A DNA stretch of 7,627 nucleotides from Chloroflexota bacterium. Lineage in GTDB: Bacteria; Chloroflexota; Anaerolineae; Aggregatilineales; Phototrophicaceae. Shown here piece after piece: positions 1 through 7,498 of the stretch. The notes beneath the pieces are model-generated. The model made no database searches, was not told the DNA's origin, and saw only the letters and a list, made by a program, of their open reading frames with translations. The number at the start of each line of letters is the position of its first letter. Positions within the stretch are counted from its first letter, which is position 1. The translations under genes and the position numbers were made by a program. The DNA lies in contig JAEVZT010000029.1 of NCBI GenBank assembly GCA_023392115.1, positions 1 to 7,627 on the forward strand, written 5' to 3'.

Positions 1-567
1 GGCGTAGCCGCTGGCGAGCGCCTCAAGACAGCCGTGGTTGCCGCAGCCACAGAGCGGACCTTCCGGTTCGAGCGTTTGATGCCCGAATTCGCCCGCCGCG
101 TTCCTCAAGCCGAGGTGCAGCCGCCCGTTGATCGCTAGTCCGCCGCCGATCCCCGTGCCGACGGTGAAGCAGGCGACGACGTTTCCATCACGCCCCGCCC
201 CTTCGACCGCTTCCGCCAGCGTGAAAGCGCGCGCGTCGTTGATCAGCGACACGCGCAAGCCGAGCGCCGACCCCATTTCGGCGACAACCGGTCGCCCGTA
301 CCAGCCGGGCAGGTTCGGCACGAGCAGCGTGCAGCCCGTCTCAACGTCGATCACGCCCGGAACGCCTAAGCCGGCGCCGCTCAAGGTGACGCCGGAACGT
401 TCGACAACCTGACGGACGAGCGCCGCCATGCGCGGGACGACCGCGTCGGGACCTTCGTGCGCGTGGGTCGGCGTCACGTCATGCGCGATCAACCGGCGCG
501 CGTCGGCATCCCAGATGCCAACGGCAATTTTCGTCCCGCCGAGATCAATTCCCGCGTAATAGCTCAT
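1..567 (-). CDS. ROK-family sugar kinase/regulator, 3' end cut off by window edge
   Basis: The first 189 codons are present and open to the window edge; full ROK proteins are usually around 300 residues, so about 60% is seen. Visible motifs are the N-terminal ATP-phosphate loop DLGGTK (8-13), GVPG (68-71), NLPGW (85-89), the catalytic Asp of IND (D111), the glycine-rich GTGIGGG (137-143), and GEFGH (159-163) followed by the ROK zinc signature CGCGNHGCLE (C173, C175, C180, with H163 as the likely fourth ligand). ROK members phosphorylate glucose, fructose, N-acetyl-hexosamines, allose and similar sugars, or act as repressors. No helix-turn-helix precedes the kinase fold (the phosphate loop starts at residue 8), so this is a kinase-type rather than a NagC/Mlc-type repressor. 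It starts 21 nt after the upstream dehydrogenase with only a weak AGGA about 14 nt before the ATG, so translation may depend on coupling. Substrate is not determinable; phosphorylation of the sugar imported by the operon is inferred. Confidence 0.93.
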   Translation of the reverse strand, partial: MSYYAGIDLGGTKIAVGIWDADARRLIAHDVTPTHAHEGPDAVVPRMAALVRQVVERSGVTLSGAGLGVPGVIDVETGCTLLVPNLPGWYGRPVVAEMGSALGLRVSLINDARAFTLAEAVEGAGRDGNVVACFTVGTGIGGGLAINGRLHLGLRNAAGEFGHQTLEPEGPLCGCGNHGCLEALASGYA

Positions 568-588
568 CGCTGCTGTCGCCGTCCTGTT

Positions 589-1680
589 TTACTGCTTCGC
601 GTTCAACCACAGGTCGATCGGCTTGGCGACCTGCGGCGGCTCATATGGGAAGTCGATCCGCCGCCCTTCGCCCGCCGACTGGTAGCCCGCGTAAATGATC
701 TTCAGGACTTCCAGCCCATCCTCGCCGGTTTCGATCGGCTCTTCGACGCCGCGTACGACGTTGACGAAGTGCTGCATCTCCTGTGGGAAGCCGTAATTCC
801 ATTCTTCCTCGAAGCCGGTGAACGTCCAGCCGGTCGTCGTATCGGCTTTCTCGACGGCGTAGCCGTAACCGACCTTGCTGTGCGTCAGCAGGGCGTTGCC
901 GCGAATGAGGTCAGCGCGGGTGTTCCCCTTCGTGCCGTAGATTTCGCAGCGGTCGTCAATGCCGCCGGTCTTCGCCCTACTGTTTTCGGCGACGCCGAGC
1001 GCGCCGTTCTCGAACTCGACGATGCAGATGCTGTGATCCTCGCCCTGCGTCCTGCCATGATGGACGCACGTGCCCATCTTCGCCGTAACGCTCTTGACCT
1101 TCGGGCGGTCGAGAATCCAGCGCGCGAACTCGATCGAGTGGCAGCCCATGTCGAGCAGCACGCCGCCGCCGGACAGGTTGACATCCCAGAACCACGGCGA
1201 ATGCGGACCATCGTGCTCCTCGCTCTGCTTGACGAGGAACACGTCACCAAGCCCGCCTTCTTCGACAAGGCGCTTGGCGCGCACGTACTTGGGCGCGAAG
1301 CACAGCATTTCGCCGTAGACCAGCTTGACGCCCGCCGCCTTGACCGCGTCGAGCATCCGCCGCCCCTCTTCGAGCGTCCGCGCGAACGGCTTCTCGCACA
1401 TGATGTGCTTGCCCGCCGCCGCTGCCGCCGTCACGACTTCTTCGTGGAGGTAATTCGGGACGGCAACCGTGATCGCGTCGATGTCGTCGCGTTCGAGGAT
1501 GCGCCGGTAATCTTCATAGGCGTCGGGAATGCCGCGCTCCTGCGCGAACTTGGCGGCTTTCCCCGGCGTCTTCGAGGCGACGGCGACCAGCTCCGCCTCT
1601 TTGACGTGCTGCAAGCCCATCGTGTGGATGTTGCTGATGAACCCCGTGCCGATGACGGCAACCCGTACTTTGTCTGCCAT
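589..1680 (-). CDS. Gfo/Idh/MocA-family NAD(P)-dependent dehydrogenase 2
   Basis: A 363-residue protein of normal family length. The N-terminal Rossmann fold has the dinucleotide loop VIGTGFIS (9-16), PNYLHE (75-80) and the diagnostic CEKP (95-98) with catalytic Lys97. The C-terminal alpha/beta domain has GGGVLLDMGCH (171-181), where D177 and H181 are the Asp/His of the D-x3-H motif that in inositol dehydrogenases serves proton transfer. The family reversibly oxidises a sugar or polyol hydroxyl to a ketone or lactone with NAD(P); the substrate varies widely, so none is assigned. The protein is cytoplasmic, with no signal peptide or membrane segment. The ATG lies 5 nt after the stop of the upstream dehydrogenase; an AAGG about 10 nt before it sits inside the end of that gene. 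It is clearly paralogous to that neighbour: both carry HEE-V-T-AAAAGK and GPHSxWFW blocks at matching positions. Confidence 0.95.
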   Translation of the reverse strand: MADKVRVAVIGTGFISNIHTMGLQHVKEAELVAVASKTPGKAAKFAQERGIPDAYEDYRRILERDDIDAITVAVPNYLHEEVVTAAAAAGKHIMCEKPFARTLEEGRRMLDAVKAAGVKLVYGEMLCFAPKYVRAKRLVEEGGLGDVFLVKQSEEHDGPHSPWFWDVNLSGGGVLLDMGCHSIEFARWILDRPKVKSVTAKMGTCVHHGRTQGEDHSICIVEFENGALGVAENSRAKTGGIDDRCEIYGTKGNTRADLIRGNALLTHSKVGYGYAVEKADTTTGWTFTGFEEEWNYGFPQEMQHFVNVVRGVEEPIETGEDGLEVLKIIYAGYQSAGEGRRIDFPYEPPQVAKPIDLWLNAKQ

Positions 1681-1685
1681 GTTAC

Positions 1686-2891
1686 TTACACCTTGTCCGT
1701 TTCGATCACCTTCTGGACGATCGCCCCGCCGCTCTTTTCTTTGAGAATCAGCTTGGTGCGCCCGTCGGGCATCTTTTCTTCCTTGATCAAGAAATGCTTC
1801 TCATCGTAGTCGGTCATCATGACGCCGCGTTCAGCGTCTTCCTCACCGCGCCAGACTTCAAGCTCAACCGGCTCCCAGCGCTTCGACTCGATCGAGCGGT
1901 ACGCCGCGTCCATGATGGCGTTGACGACGTAGCCATCGTAGAAGTCTTCCATCGGCTTCGTCCCGTTGTCGAGCGCGTTGAGCATGTCGGTGAACATCTC
2001 AACATAGCCGAGCGCCCCGACCTCGTCGCCGACCGGAAACAGCCAGCCTGTCGCGCCTTCCGCCTTTTCGGCAACGTAGCCGCCCTCACCGACCGACGTG
2101 AACATCTCGTAGCCGGTGCGCAGCCAGTGATTCAACCAGATCGTGCCTTCCGTGCCGGAGACTTCGTCGCGCAAGTCCATGCCGCCGCGGAACGTCCAAC
2201 TCACCTCGAACTGCCCAACCGCGCCGCTGGCGTAGCGCACCAAGCCGACGGCGCTGTCTTCCGCCTCGATCGGGTGAACCTGCGTGTCCGCCCAGCACAT
2301 GACTTCGAGCGGCTTGACGTCCTTGCCGATGAAGTTGCGGCTGATCTCAATGCAGTGGCAGCCCATGTCGACGATCGCGCCGCCGCCCGAGTATTCCTTG
2401 TTCCAGAACCAATCGCTGTGCGGGCCCGGGTGCGTCTCGCGCGAGCGCGCCCACAGCACCTTGCCGAGCGCGCCGTTCTGCGTCGAGCGGATCGCCTTGA
2501 GCGTCTTGGGCGTGTAGACCAAGTCTTCGAGGTAGCCGTGAAACACGCCGGCTTTTTCGACAATTTCGAGCATCCGCTTGGCTTCGGCGGCATTCCGTCC
2601 GAGCGGCTTGGTACAAAGGATCGCCTTGCCCGCCGCCGCCGCGAGGGTCACGGCTTCTTCGTGCAGGTGATTCGGCAGCCCGATGACGACGACATCCGTC
2701 TCCGGGTCTTCAATCGCCGCCTTCATGTCGGTCGTCGAGCGCGGGATGTTCCATTCCTGCGCGAACTTCTGCACCCGTTCCTCGCTGCGCGAGTAGACGA
2801 CCTGCACGCGGTCGCGGCTGCGCTGACCGTGCAAGACCATCGTGTAGAACATGCCGATTAAGCCTGTTCCGAGCATTGTGATTTTGTGCAT
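1686..2891 (-). CDS. Gfo/Idh/MocA-family NAD(P)-dependent dehydrogenase 1
   Basis: A 401-residue oxidoreductase. Numbered from the chosen ATG, the Rossmann loop is GTGLIG (8-13), then PNHLHEE (73-79), CTKP (93-96, Lys95 the expected catalytic lysine) and [11 protein letters not shown] (169-179) with D175 and H179. The EKP Glu is replaced by Thr, unlike its downstream paralogue. The start could be TTG at 2894, but ATG at 2891 is preferred because a GGAG at 2900-2903 then lies 8 nt upstream. Relative to its 363-residue partner it has a longer C-terminus: roughly the last 45 residues are a charged tail with several Lys/Glu runs. It follows the second permease after 18 nt. The role is reversible NAD(P)-linked oxidation of the imported sugar, polyol or a derivative; the exact substrate is unknown. 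Two dehydrogenases side by side may act in sequence or as an oxidation/reduction pair, which is an inference. Confidence 0.94.
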   Translation of the reverse strand: MHKITMLGTGLIGMFYTMVLHGQRSRDRVQVVYSRSEERVQKFAQEWNIPRSTTDMKAAIEDPETDVVVIGLPNHLHEEAVTLAAAAGKAILCTKPLGRNAAEAKRMLEIVEKAGVFHGYLEDLVYTPKTLKAIRSTQNGALGKVLWARSRETHPGPHSDWFWNKEYSGGGAIVDMGCHCIEISRNFIGKDVKPLEVMCWADTQVHPIEAEDSAVGLVRYASGAVGQFEVSWTFRGGMDLRDEVSGTEGTIWLNHWLRTGYEMFTSVGEGGYVAEKAEGATGWLFPVGDEVGALGYVEMFTDMLNALDNGTKPMEDFYDGYVVNAIMDAAYRSIESKRWEPVELEVWRGEEDAERGVMMTDYDEKHFLIKEEKMPDGRTKLILKEKSGGAIVQKVIETDKV

Positions 2892-2899
2892 CAAACTTT

Positions 2900-2903
2900 C
2901 TCC
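2900..2903 (-). promoter_or_regulatory. Shine-Dalgarno GGAG deciding the start of dehydrogenase 1
   Basis: Reading the minus strand, GGAG is followed by 8 nt and ATG (2891-2889). The alternative TTG at 2894-2892 would be only 5 nt away. This spacing, and the preference for ATG, selects the shorter start. Confidence 0.7.
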
Positions 2904-2909
2904 GCTATT

Positions 2910-3863
2910 TCACTGGCGCAGGTTGCGCTGCCGCCCGTAGATCGAGATCAGGACGAGCAGGATCGCGCCGAGAATGATCAACTGGTACGCCTCTTGCAGG
3001 CGCATGGCGCGCAGCAGGCTTTCGATCAGCGTCAGGACGAGCGCGCCGGACATCGTGCCGAAGTAGCTCCCCTTGCCGCCCGCCAGCACCGTCCCGCCGA
3101 CGACGACCGCTGCGATCGACGGGAACAGGTACGGTCCGCCGAGGTTCAGGAACACGGTCTGCGTGAAGCCGAGCAGCATGAAACCACCGAATGCCGCCAG
3201 CAGTCCGCTTAGAGCATATGTCAGGATGACGATCCACTGGACGCGCACGCCGGATAGGCGCGCCGTCGTCCGGTTGACGCCGACGGCGAACAACTGCTTG
3301 CCGTAGTTCGTCCGTTCGAGCAGCAGCCACATGGCAGCACCGAGCAGCAGCCAGATGATGACCGCGCCGGGGATGCCCAAGACGAGCGGGTTGGCAATCA
3401 GCGTCCGCATGATCTGCGGCGTGCCGCCTTCCAACTGCCCCTGCGTCACCAGCAGGATCATCCCCTGAACCACGCCCGCCATGCCGAGCGTCATCACCAG
3501 CGGCGGAATGCCGATCAGCGTGACGCCGATGCCGTTGACCGCGCCGATCAACGCCCCCGCCCCGAGCGCGACCGCGATCGCCGGAAGCAGCTGCGCGTCA
3601 TCGCCGTTCGACAGGCGAAAGACGAGGATCGCGCCGAGCGTGACGATCGCGCCAGCCGACAGATCGATCCCTTCGCGCCCGCTGATGATCACCAGCGTTT
3701 GTCCGGCGGCGATGATCCCCAGAAACGCCGCCAAGCGGACGATGTTGATCGCCTGATCGGCGTTGACGAAATTCGGATTGATCAGCCCACCGGCGAAAAA
3801 CAGGACGATGGCGAGCAGCAGCGCCAGCAGCGGCGGGCTCAACCGTTCTCTCCATGCCATCAT
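2910..3863 (-). CDS. Sugar ABC transporter permease B (BPD_transp_2, RbsC-like)
   Basis: A hydrophobic 317-residue inner-membrane permease. About eight to ten membrane segments can be drawn, roughly at 12-29, 42-60, 66-83, 92-115, 118-140, 160-182, 209-232, 266-285 and 292-309. Family hallmarks are AAGQTLVIISG (52-62) leading to GIDLSAG (65-71), and GGTVLAGGKGS (256-266) near the C-terminus. It differs from permease A in the first hallmark: two extra residues (Arg-Glu) lie between SG and GIDLS. It starts with two adjacent ATG codons (3863 or 3860). An AGGAAGG about 10 nt upstream lies inside the end of permease A, whose stop is 7 nt away. With permease A it would form the two membrane halves of one importer; it probably works only with the ATPase and binding protein encoded upstream. 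The sugar specificity is unknown. Confidence 0.94.
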   Translation of the reverse strand: MMAWRERLSPPLLALLLAIVLFFAGGLINPNFVNADQAINIVRLAAFLGIIAAGQTLVIISGREGIDLSAGAIVTLGAILVFRLSNGDDAQLLPAIAVALGAGALIGAVNGIGVTLIGIPPLVMTLGMAGVVQGMILLVTQGQLEGGTPQIMRTLIANPLVLGIPGAVIIWLLLGAAMWLLLERTNYGKQLFAVGVNRTTARLSGVRVQWIVILTYALSGLLAAFGGFMLLGFTQTVFLNLGGPYLFPSIAAVVVGGTVLAGGKGSYFGTMSGALVLTLIESLLRAMRLQEAYQLIILGAILLVLISIYGRQRNLRQ

Positions 3864-3870
3864 CGTCCAA

Positions 3871-4839
3871 CTACCTTCCTATCAGCGTTCTGATGAAGCG
3901 CACTAAACCGGGTCCGGCGAGCGCGGCGATGATGATCAGCGCGTCCACCAGCGTTTGCGACCACGTCGGCACATTGGCGAACGAGATAATATTGCGGATG
4001 ATGCCGAGGATCAGCGCGCCGAAGACCGTGCCGATCACGCTCCCCTGCCCACCGCTCAAGCGCGTGCCGCCGAGGACGACGGCGACAACCGAACTCAGGG
4101 TCATTGCCTCGCCGATGCGCGGGTTGCCCGTACTTACGCTTAATGTGAGCATGAACGCGCCGAGCGCGGCGAACAAACCCGACAGGATGTAGGTGCTGAA
4201 ACGCACCTGATTGACCGGCACGCCGGTCTTATAAGCAGACTCGGCGCTGCTGCCAATCGCGAAAAGATACTGACCGTAGCGCGTCGAGCGGATCATCAAC
4301 CAGATGATCACGAGTAAAAGGATCATGTAGACGATGAACGGGATGTCGAGCGGCGTCGAGCGGTACAGGCGCGGAAGATCGGCGGGGATCGCCCCGCCCG
4401 GGCGCGGCAAGACCAGCAGCGCGATTCCCGCAAAGACGAAGTTCGAGGCGTAAGTCGTCACGATCGGCTGCAAGCGCAGATAGGCGACGCAGAAGCCGTT
4501 GAGCGCTCCGGCAGCCATCCCCGCGAGGCAGGCGATAAAGAGCGCGATCAAGACTTGGTCGGGGGTCGACTCCGCCGTCATAGCAGTCACGAGGATCGCG
4601 TTGACCATCGAGACGATCCCGCCGACCGACAGGTCGATCCCGCCGGCGATGATAACAAACGTTTGACCGGCGGCGACGAGCATCAGCGGAAAAAAGACGC
4701 GCAGATTGCCGTTCAGGACGCGCAGTTCAAACAGGTTCGGTTGTAAAGCATAGTTGACGCCCACGGCGACGACCAGCAGCAGCAGCGCGAATAAGAAAGC
4801 AGACCTCGACGTAAACTGCTGTATTCGGGCGATATTCAT
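3871..4839 (-). CDS. Sugar ABC transporter permease A (BPD_transp_2, RbsC-like)
   Basis: A 322-residue polytopic membrane protein. Predicted segments are roughly at 14-31, 48-66, 71-88, 97-120, 126-144, 167-185, 214-233, 268-286 and 298-315. The first family hallmark runs AAGQTFVIIAGGIDLSVG (56-73) and the second is GGTRLSGGQGS (257-267). Both are typical of permeases in ribose, xylose, galactose and autoinducer-2 importers. Its ATG overlaps the ATPase stop by 4 nt (ATGA), with an AGGT 8 nt before the ATG, so it is probably translationally coupled to the ATPase. Importers with a single permease gene use a homodimer; the presence of two different permeases in a row argues for a heterodimer, as in LsrC/LsrD. 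The C-terminus ends in a short basic tail. Confidence 0.95.
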   Translation of the reverse strand: MNIARIQQFTSRSAFLFALLLLVVAVGVNYALQPNLFELRVLNGNLRVFFPLMLVAAGQTFVIIAGGIDLSVGGIVSMVNAILVTAMTAESTPDQVLIALFIACLAGMAAGALNGFCVAYLRLQPIVTTYASNFVFAGIALLVLPRPGGAIPADLPRLYRSTPLDIPFIVYMILLLVIIWLMIRSTRYGQYLFAIGSSAESAYKTGVPVNQVRFSTYILSGLFAALGAFMLTLSVSTGNPRIGEAMTLSSVVAVVLGGTRLSGGQGSVIGTVFGALILGIIRNIISFANVPTWSQTLVDALIIIAALAGPGLVRFIRTLIGR

Positions 4840-6338
4840 GTTGTGTGACCTGTTCCGAGGCTTGCCGCGACGAGGCTGGCGCGGTTCAACTGGTCGCCCA
4901 CGAGTTCGGCGCGAATGCTGCCGTCATGCAGGACGAGGACGCGGTCGCACAAGCCGAGCAGTTCTTCGTCGTCACTGCTGTAAAACAGGATCGCCGTCCC
5001 AGCCGCCTGAAGCGTCTCAAGCAGGCTGTAGAATTCGGTCTTCGCGCCGACGTCAACGCCCTTCGTCGGGTCGTTGAGCAGCAGCAGCTTCGGCGAGCGC
5101 AGCAGCCACTTGCCGAGCACGACTTTTTGCGCGTTGCCGCCGCTCAGGGTGTTGACCGGCGCGTCAAGTGACGCCTTAACTATCCGTAGGTCATCGCTGA
5201 CCCGTTCAGCGTCCTCGCGCGCGCGCTTGAGGTTCAGCGGCGTGCCGTATCTGCGCCACGAGGGGAGCTGTAAGTTTTCGAGGATCGACCGGATGAGCAG
5301 CAGCCCTTCGGCAGCGCGGTCGCCGGGCACGAAGGCGACATCGCGGCGCATCGCTTCGCGTGGGTGGTGGAAATGTACCGGACTGTCAGCCAACGCGATA
5401 TGCCCCGTGAACGGGATCGCGCCGAAGACTGCCAGCAGCAGATCTGCCTGCCCCTGCCCCTGCAAGCCGCCGATGCCAAGCAGTTCGCCGTCGCGCAGCT
5501 CAAGGCTGACTCCCTTGAGGATATTCGTCCGCACATCGTCCAGCTTGAGGCGAACAGGCGCATCGGCAGCCGACTGGCGGTTGCCGTTCGAGCGTTTCGG
5601 CGTCGACGCGCTCTCGATCATCATTTCCACGAGTTTGCGTTCGTCAGTTTCGCTGATCGCCACGCTGCCGACGGTTACGCCGTTGCGCAAGACGGTCGCG
5701 CGGTCGGCGACGCGAAAGATTTCTTCCATCCGGTGCGACACGAAGACGATCGCCATGCCTTCGGCTTTCCACTGCTTGATCAGATCAAACAGGCGGTTGA
5801 CCTGACGGCTGTCGAGGCTCGCCGTCGCCTCGTCAAGTATCAGCAGGCGCGGCTGCTGGCTGAGCGCCTTGAGGATTTCGACGATCTGGCGCTCGTCGGG
5901 CAGCAGACTGCCGACCAGCGCGTCGGGCGTCAGCGCGGGCGAAATCGTATCCGCAAATAAGTCGAGCAGTTGTTGGGTCTTCGCGCGCATCGCGCGGCGG
6001 TTAACGCTGAAGCCGAAACGCAGCGGTTCTGTCGTCAGCCAGATATTTTCAGAAACCGTCATGTCAGGGACGAGGCTGAGTTCCTGATAGACGGCTGCGA
6101 TGCCTCGTTTTCTGGCGCTGAGGGGTGAAAGAAAACTGACGGGTTGATCTTTGAGGAGCAGCTGCCCCCCGTTGGGGGCAACCACTCCCGTGACGATCTT
6201 GCTTAACGTGCTTTTTCCACTCCCATTCGCGCCCAGCAGTGCTACGACTTCGCCAGATTGTACATCCAGACTCCCATCAGAGAGTGCAGCCACGCCGCCA
6301 TAGCGTTTGACGATGTTGCGGGCGGAGAGTGAAAACAT
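4836..6338 (-). CDS. Tandem-domain sugar ABC transporter ATPase (RbsA/MglA/XylG type)
   Basis: A 500-residue protein with two ABC domains, the usual size for the family. Domain 1 (about 1-245) has Walker A GANGSGKST (36-44), Q-loop Q85, Walker B LLILDE (165-170) and switch His202 (FVSHRMEE). Its signature, normally LSxGE/D, reads LLPDE (145-149), losing the key Ser and Gly. Domain 2 (about 262-500) has a lysine-less Walker A, GLQGQGQADL (291-300), an intact signature LSGGN (398-402), Walker B LLLLNDPT (418-425) with Asn422/Asp423 replacing Asp/Glu, and SSDDE where the switch His would be. Loss of the second Walker A lysine and switch His is usual in this family; the altered domain-1 signature and N-D Walker B go further. 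It powers import by the two permeases encoded downstream. Its ATG shares one base with the stop of the binding protein (TAATG). An AGGA lies only about 3 nt before the ATG, so re-initiation is likely. Confidence 0.96.
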   Translation of the reverse strand: MFSLSARNIVKRYGGVAALSDGSLDVQSGEVVALLGANGSGKSTLSKIVTGVVAPNGGQLLLKDQPVSFLSPLSARKRGIAAVYQELSLVPDMTVSENIWLTTEPLRFGFSVNRRAMRAKTQQLLDLFADTISPALTPDALVGSLLPDERQIVEILKALSQQPRLLILDEATASLDSRQVNRLFDLIKQWKAEGMAIVFVSHRMEEIFRVADRATVLRNGVTVGSVAISETDERKLVEMMIESASTPKRSNGNRQSAADAPVRLKLDDVRTNILKGVSLELRDGELLGIGGLQGQGQADLLLAVFGAIPFTGHIALADSPVHFHHPREAMRRDVAFVPGDRAAEGLLLIRSILENLQLPSWRRYGTPLNLKRAREDAERVSDDLRIVKASLDAPVNTLSGGNAQKVVLGKWLLRSPKLLLLNDPTKGVDVGAKTEFYSLLETLQAAGTAILFYSSDDEELLGLCDRVLVLHDGSIRAELVGDQLNRASLVAASLGTGHTT

Positions 6339-7471
6339 TATTCCTGAACCATGAAGGCGTCCGCCTGCCCCTGCGTAATGAAACCGTCAAGCGTGTACGA
6401 ATCCGCTTCTTCGCCATACTGTTCGAAGATTTCGGCGAAGTTCGACTCGTCGACGACATACGGAATCGGCACATAGAGCGAGTTGCCGCCCACGCCGCCG
6501 AGCTGTGATTCGTCCAGCGTCTCGCCGGAGAGCAGTTCGATCGCCACGCGCATGCCATCCGCGCCGACGCCGGGCGGGTTCACCACGCCGATCGACGTGA
6601 AGCCTTCGCGCTCAGCCGCGACCTGTTCCCACAGCTTAATGTAGCCCGCGCGCGCTTCACCAACCATGACGGGCCATTCTTCCGGATTCGCCGTCTGGAC
6701 AGCCGTCAGCGCGCCCTGCGCCATGCCGTCCTGCGTCCACACGCCATCGATGTTCGGCAGCGAGGCGAGGAAGTCGCTCATGACCTGCTGACCCGTCGCC
6801 TGATCCCACTGACCAGACTCGCGTCCAACGACGTTGATGCCGGGGTACTCAGCGAACACTTCTTCGACGCCAGCCATACGGGCTTCATTCGCCGGATGAC
6901 CGACAAAACCTTCGATCAGGACGACGTCGCCCTCACCGCCGAGCTGTTCCGCCAGCCAGCGCGCGCTGATCCGCGCCCATTCGGTCTGGTCAATGACGAC
7001 GTTCAGAACGCCGGGAGAGTTGATTTCCTGATCGATGGCGATGACGACAATGCCCTCGGCGGCAGCTTCTTCAAGCGCCGAGTTCAGCGCCGCGATGTCG
7101 TTCGGGTTGACGATGATCGCGTCGACGCCGCGGTTGATCAGGTTCTGAATCTGCTGAATCTGACCCTGCACGTCAACATCCGCGCTCTCGATCACCAGTT
7201 CGACCGGAATACCGGCGTCGGTGAATTCCTGCGCCAGCGCTTCCATATTCTGGATCATCTGCGTGCGCCATTCGCTGCCGACGAAGCCGTTCGACACGCC
7301 GATCACGTACGGTCCCGTGCCTTCAAGCTCCGCCATCGCCGCGGCGTTGGCTTCTTCGCTGGCGTTCGGGTCGGTGGCTTCCGGAGTCACTTCTGCGTCC
7401 TGCGCGAACGCGCCGAGCGCCATCGAGAACAGCATTAGCAAAACGAGCAGAATCGAAGTTTTATTACGCAT
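6338..7471 (-). CDS. Sugar ABC transporter substrate-binding protein (PBP type I, RbsB-like)
   Basis: A 377-residue secreted protein. Residues 1-23 are a signal peptide: basic MRNK, a hydrophobic core, and a plausible cleavage AFA|Q at 23/24. There is no cysteine anywhere, so it is not a lipoprotein. Residues 24-52 are an acidic Ala/Glu/Pro/Thr linker. The mature fold (Periplasmic_binding_4) starts at YVIGVSNGFVGSEW (55-68). Further family landmarks are GVDAIIVNPND (115-125), the AIDQE segment (145-149; D148 sits where RbsB has its sugar-binding Asp89), EARMAG (196-201; R198 near RbsB Arg141), WTQDGMAQGA (245-254) and Gly-rich 325-329. The protein would capture a sugar or polyol outside the membrane and deliver it to the permeases. 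First gene of the operon, with a strong AGGAG 6 nt before the ATG. Ligand identity is not evident; aromatic residues W68, W223, W245, W266 and W281 may line the pocket. Confidence 0.95.
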   Translation of the reverse strand: MRNKTSILLVLLMLFSMALGAFAQDAEVTPEATDPNASEEANAAAMAELEGTGPYVIGVSNGFVGSEWRTQMIQNMEALAQEFTDAGIPVELVIESADVDVQGQIQQIQNLINRGVDAIIVNPNDIAALNSALEEAAAEGIVVIAIDQEINSPGVLNVVIDQTEWARISARWLAEQLGGEGDVVLIEGFVGHPANEARMAGVEEVFAEYPGINVVGRESGQWDQATGQQVMSDFLASLPNIDGVWTQDGMAQGALTAVQTANPEEWPVMVGEARAGYIKLWEQVAAEREGFTSIGVVNPPGVGADGMRVAIELLSGETLDESQLGGVGGNSLYVPIPYVVDESNFAEIFEQYGEEADSYTLDGFITQGQADAFMVQE

Positions 7472-7477
7472 TCTTTG

Positions 7478-7483
7478 CTCCTC
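7478..7483 (-). promoter_or_regulatory. Strong Shine-Dalgarno for the binding protein
   Basis: The minus strand reads GAGGAG, 6 nt and then ATG (7471-7469). It is the strongest ribosome binding site in the window, in line with the high demand for the binding protein over the membrane parts. An ATG at 7485 overlapping this site is out of frame and is not used as a start. Confidence 0.85.
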
Positions 7484-7498
7484 ATTGTAAAAGACACT

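Noticed and set aside
128..412. 94-codon open frame on the plus strand
   Set aside because: It is fully contained opposite the ROK kinase coding region, whose own frame shows every family motif. The Pro/Ser/Thr-rich product is typical of an antisense shadow.
457..1809. 450-codon open frame on the plus strand
   Set aside because: It lies antisense to the motif-rich dehydrogenase 2 and runs into the 3' end of dehydrogenase 1. Its product is Arg/Asp/Val-rich with no domain motif, as expected for a shadow frame in GC-rich DNA.
1794..2861. 355-codon open frame on the plus strand
   Set aside because: It is antisense to dehydrogenase 1, composed largely of Arg, Ala, Val and Asp without recognisable motifs, and has no ribosome site or promoter of its own.
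2892..2894. TTG as the start of dehydrogenase 1
   Set aside because: ATG immediately follows it and has better spacing (8 nt instead of 5 nt) from the GGAG site.
6896..7438. 180-codon open frame on the plus strand
   Set aside because: Antisense to the binding protein, Arg/Asp/Val-rich and motif-free; the minus-strand gene explains the region.
7483..7485. ATG overlapping the binding-protein ribosome site as an alternative start
   Set aside because: It is out of frame with the binding protein and lacks its own ribosome site.
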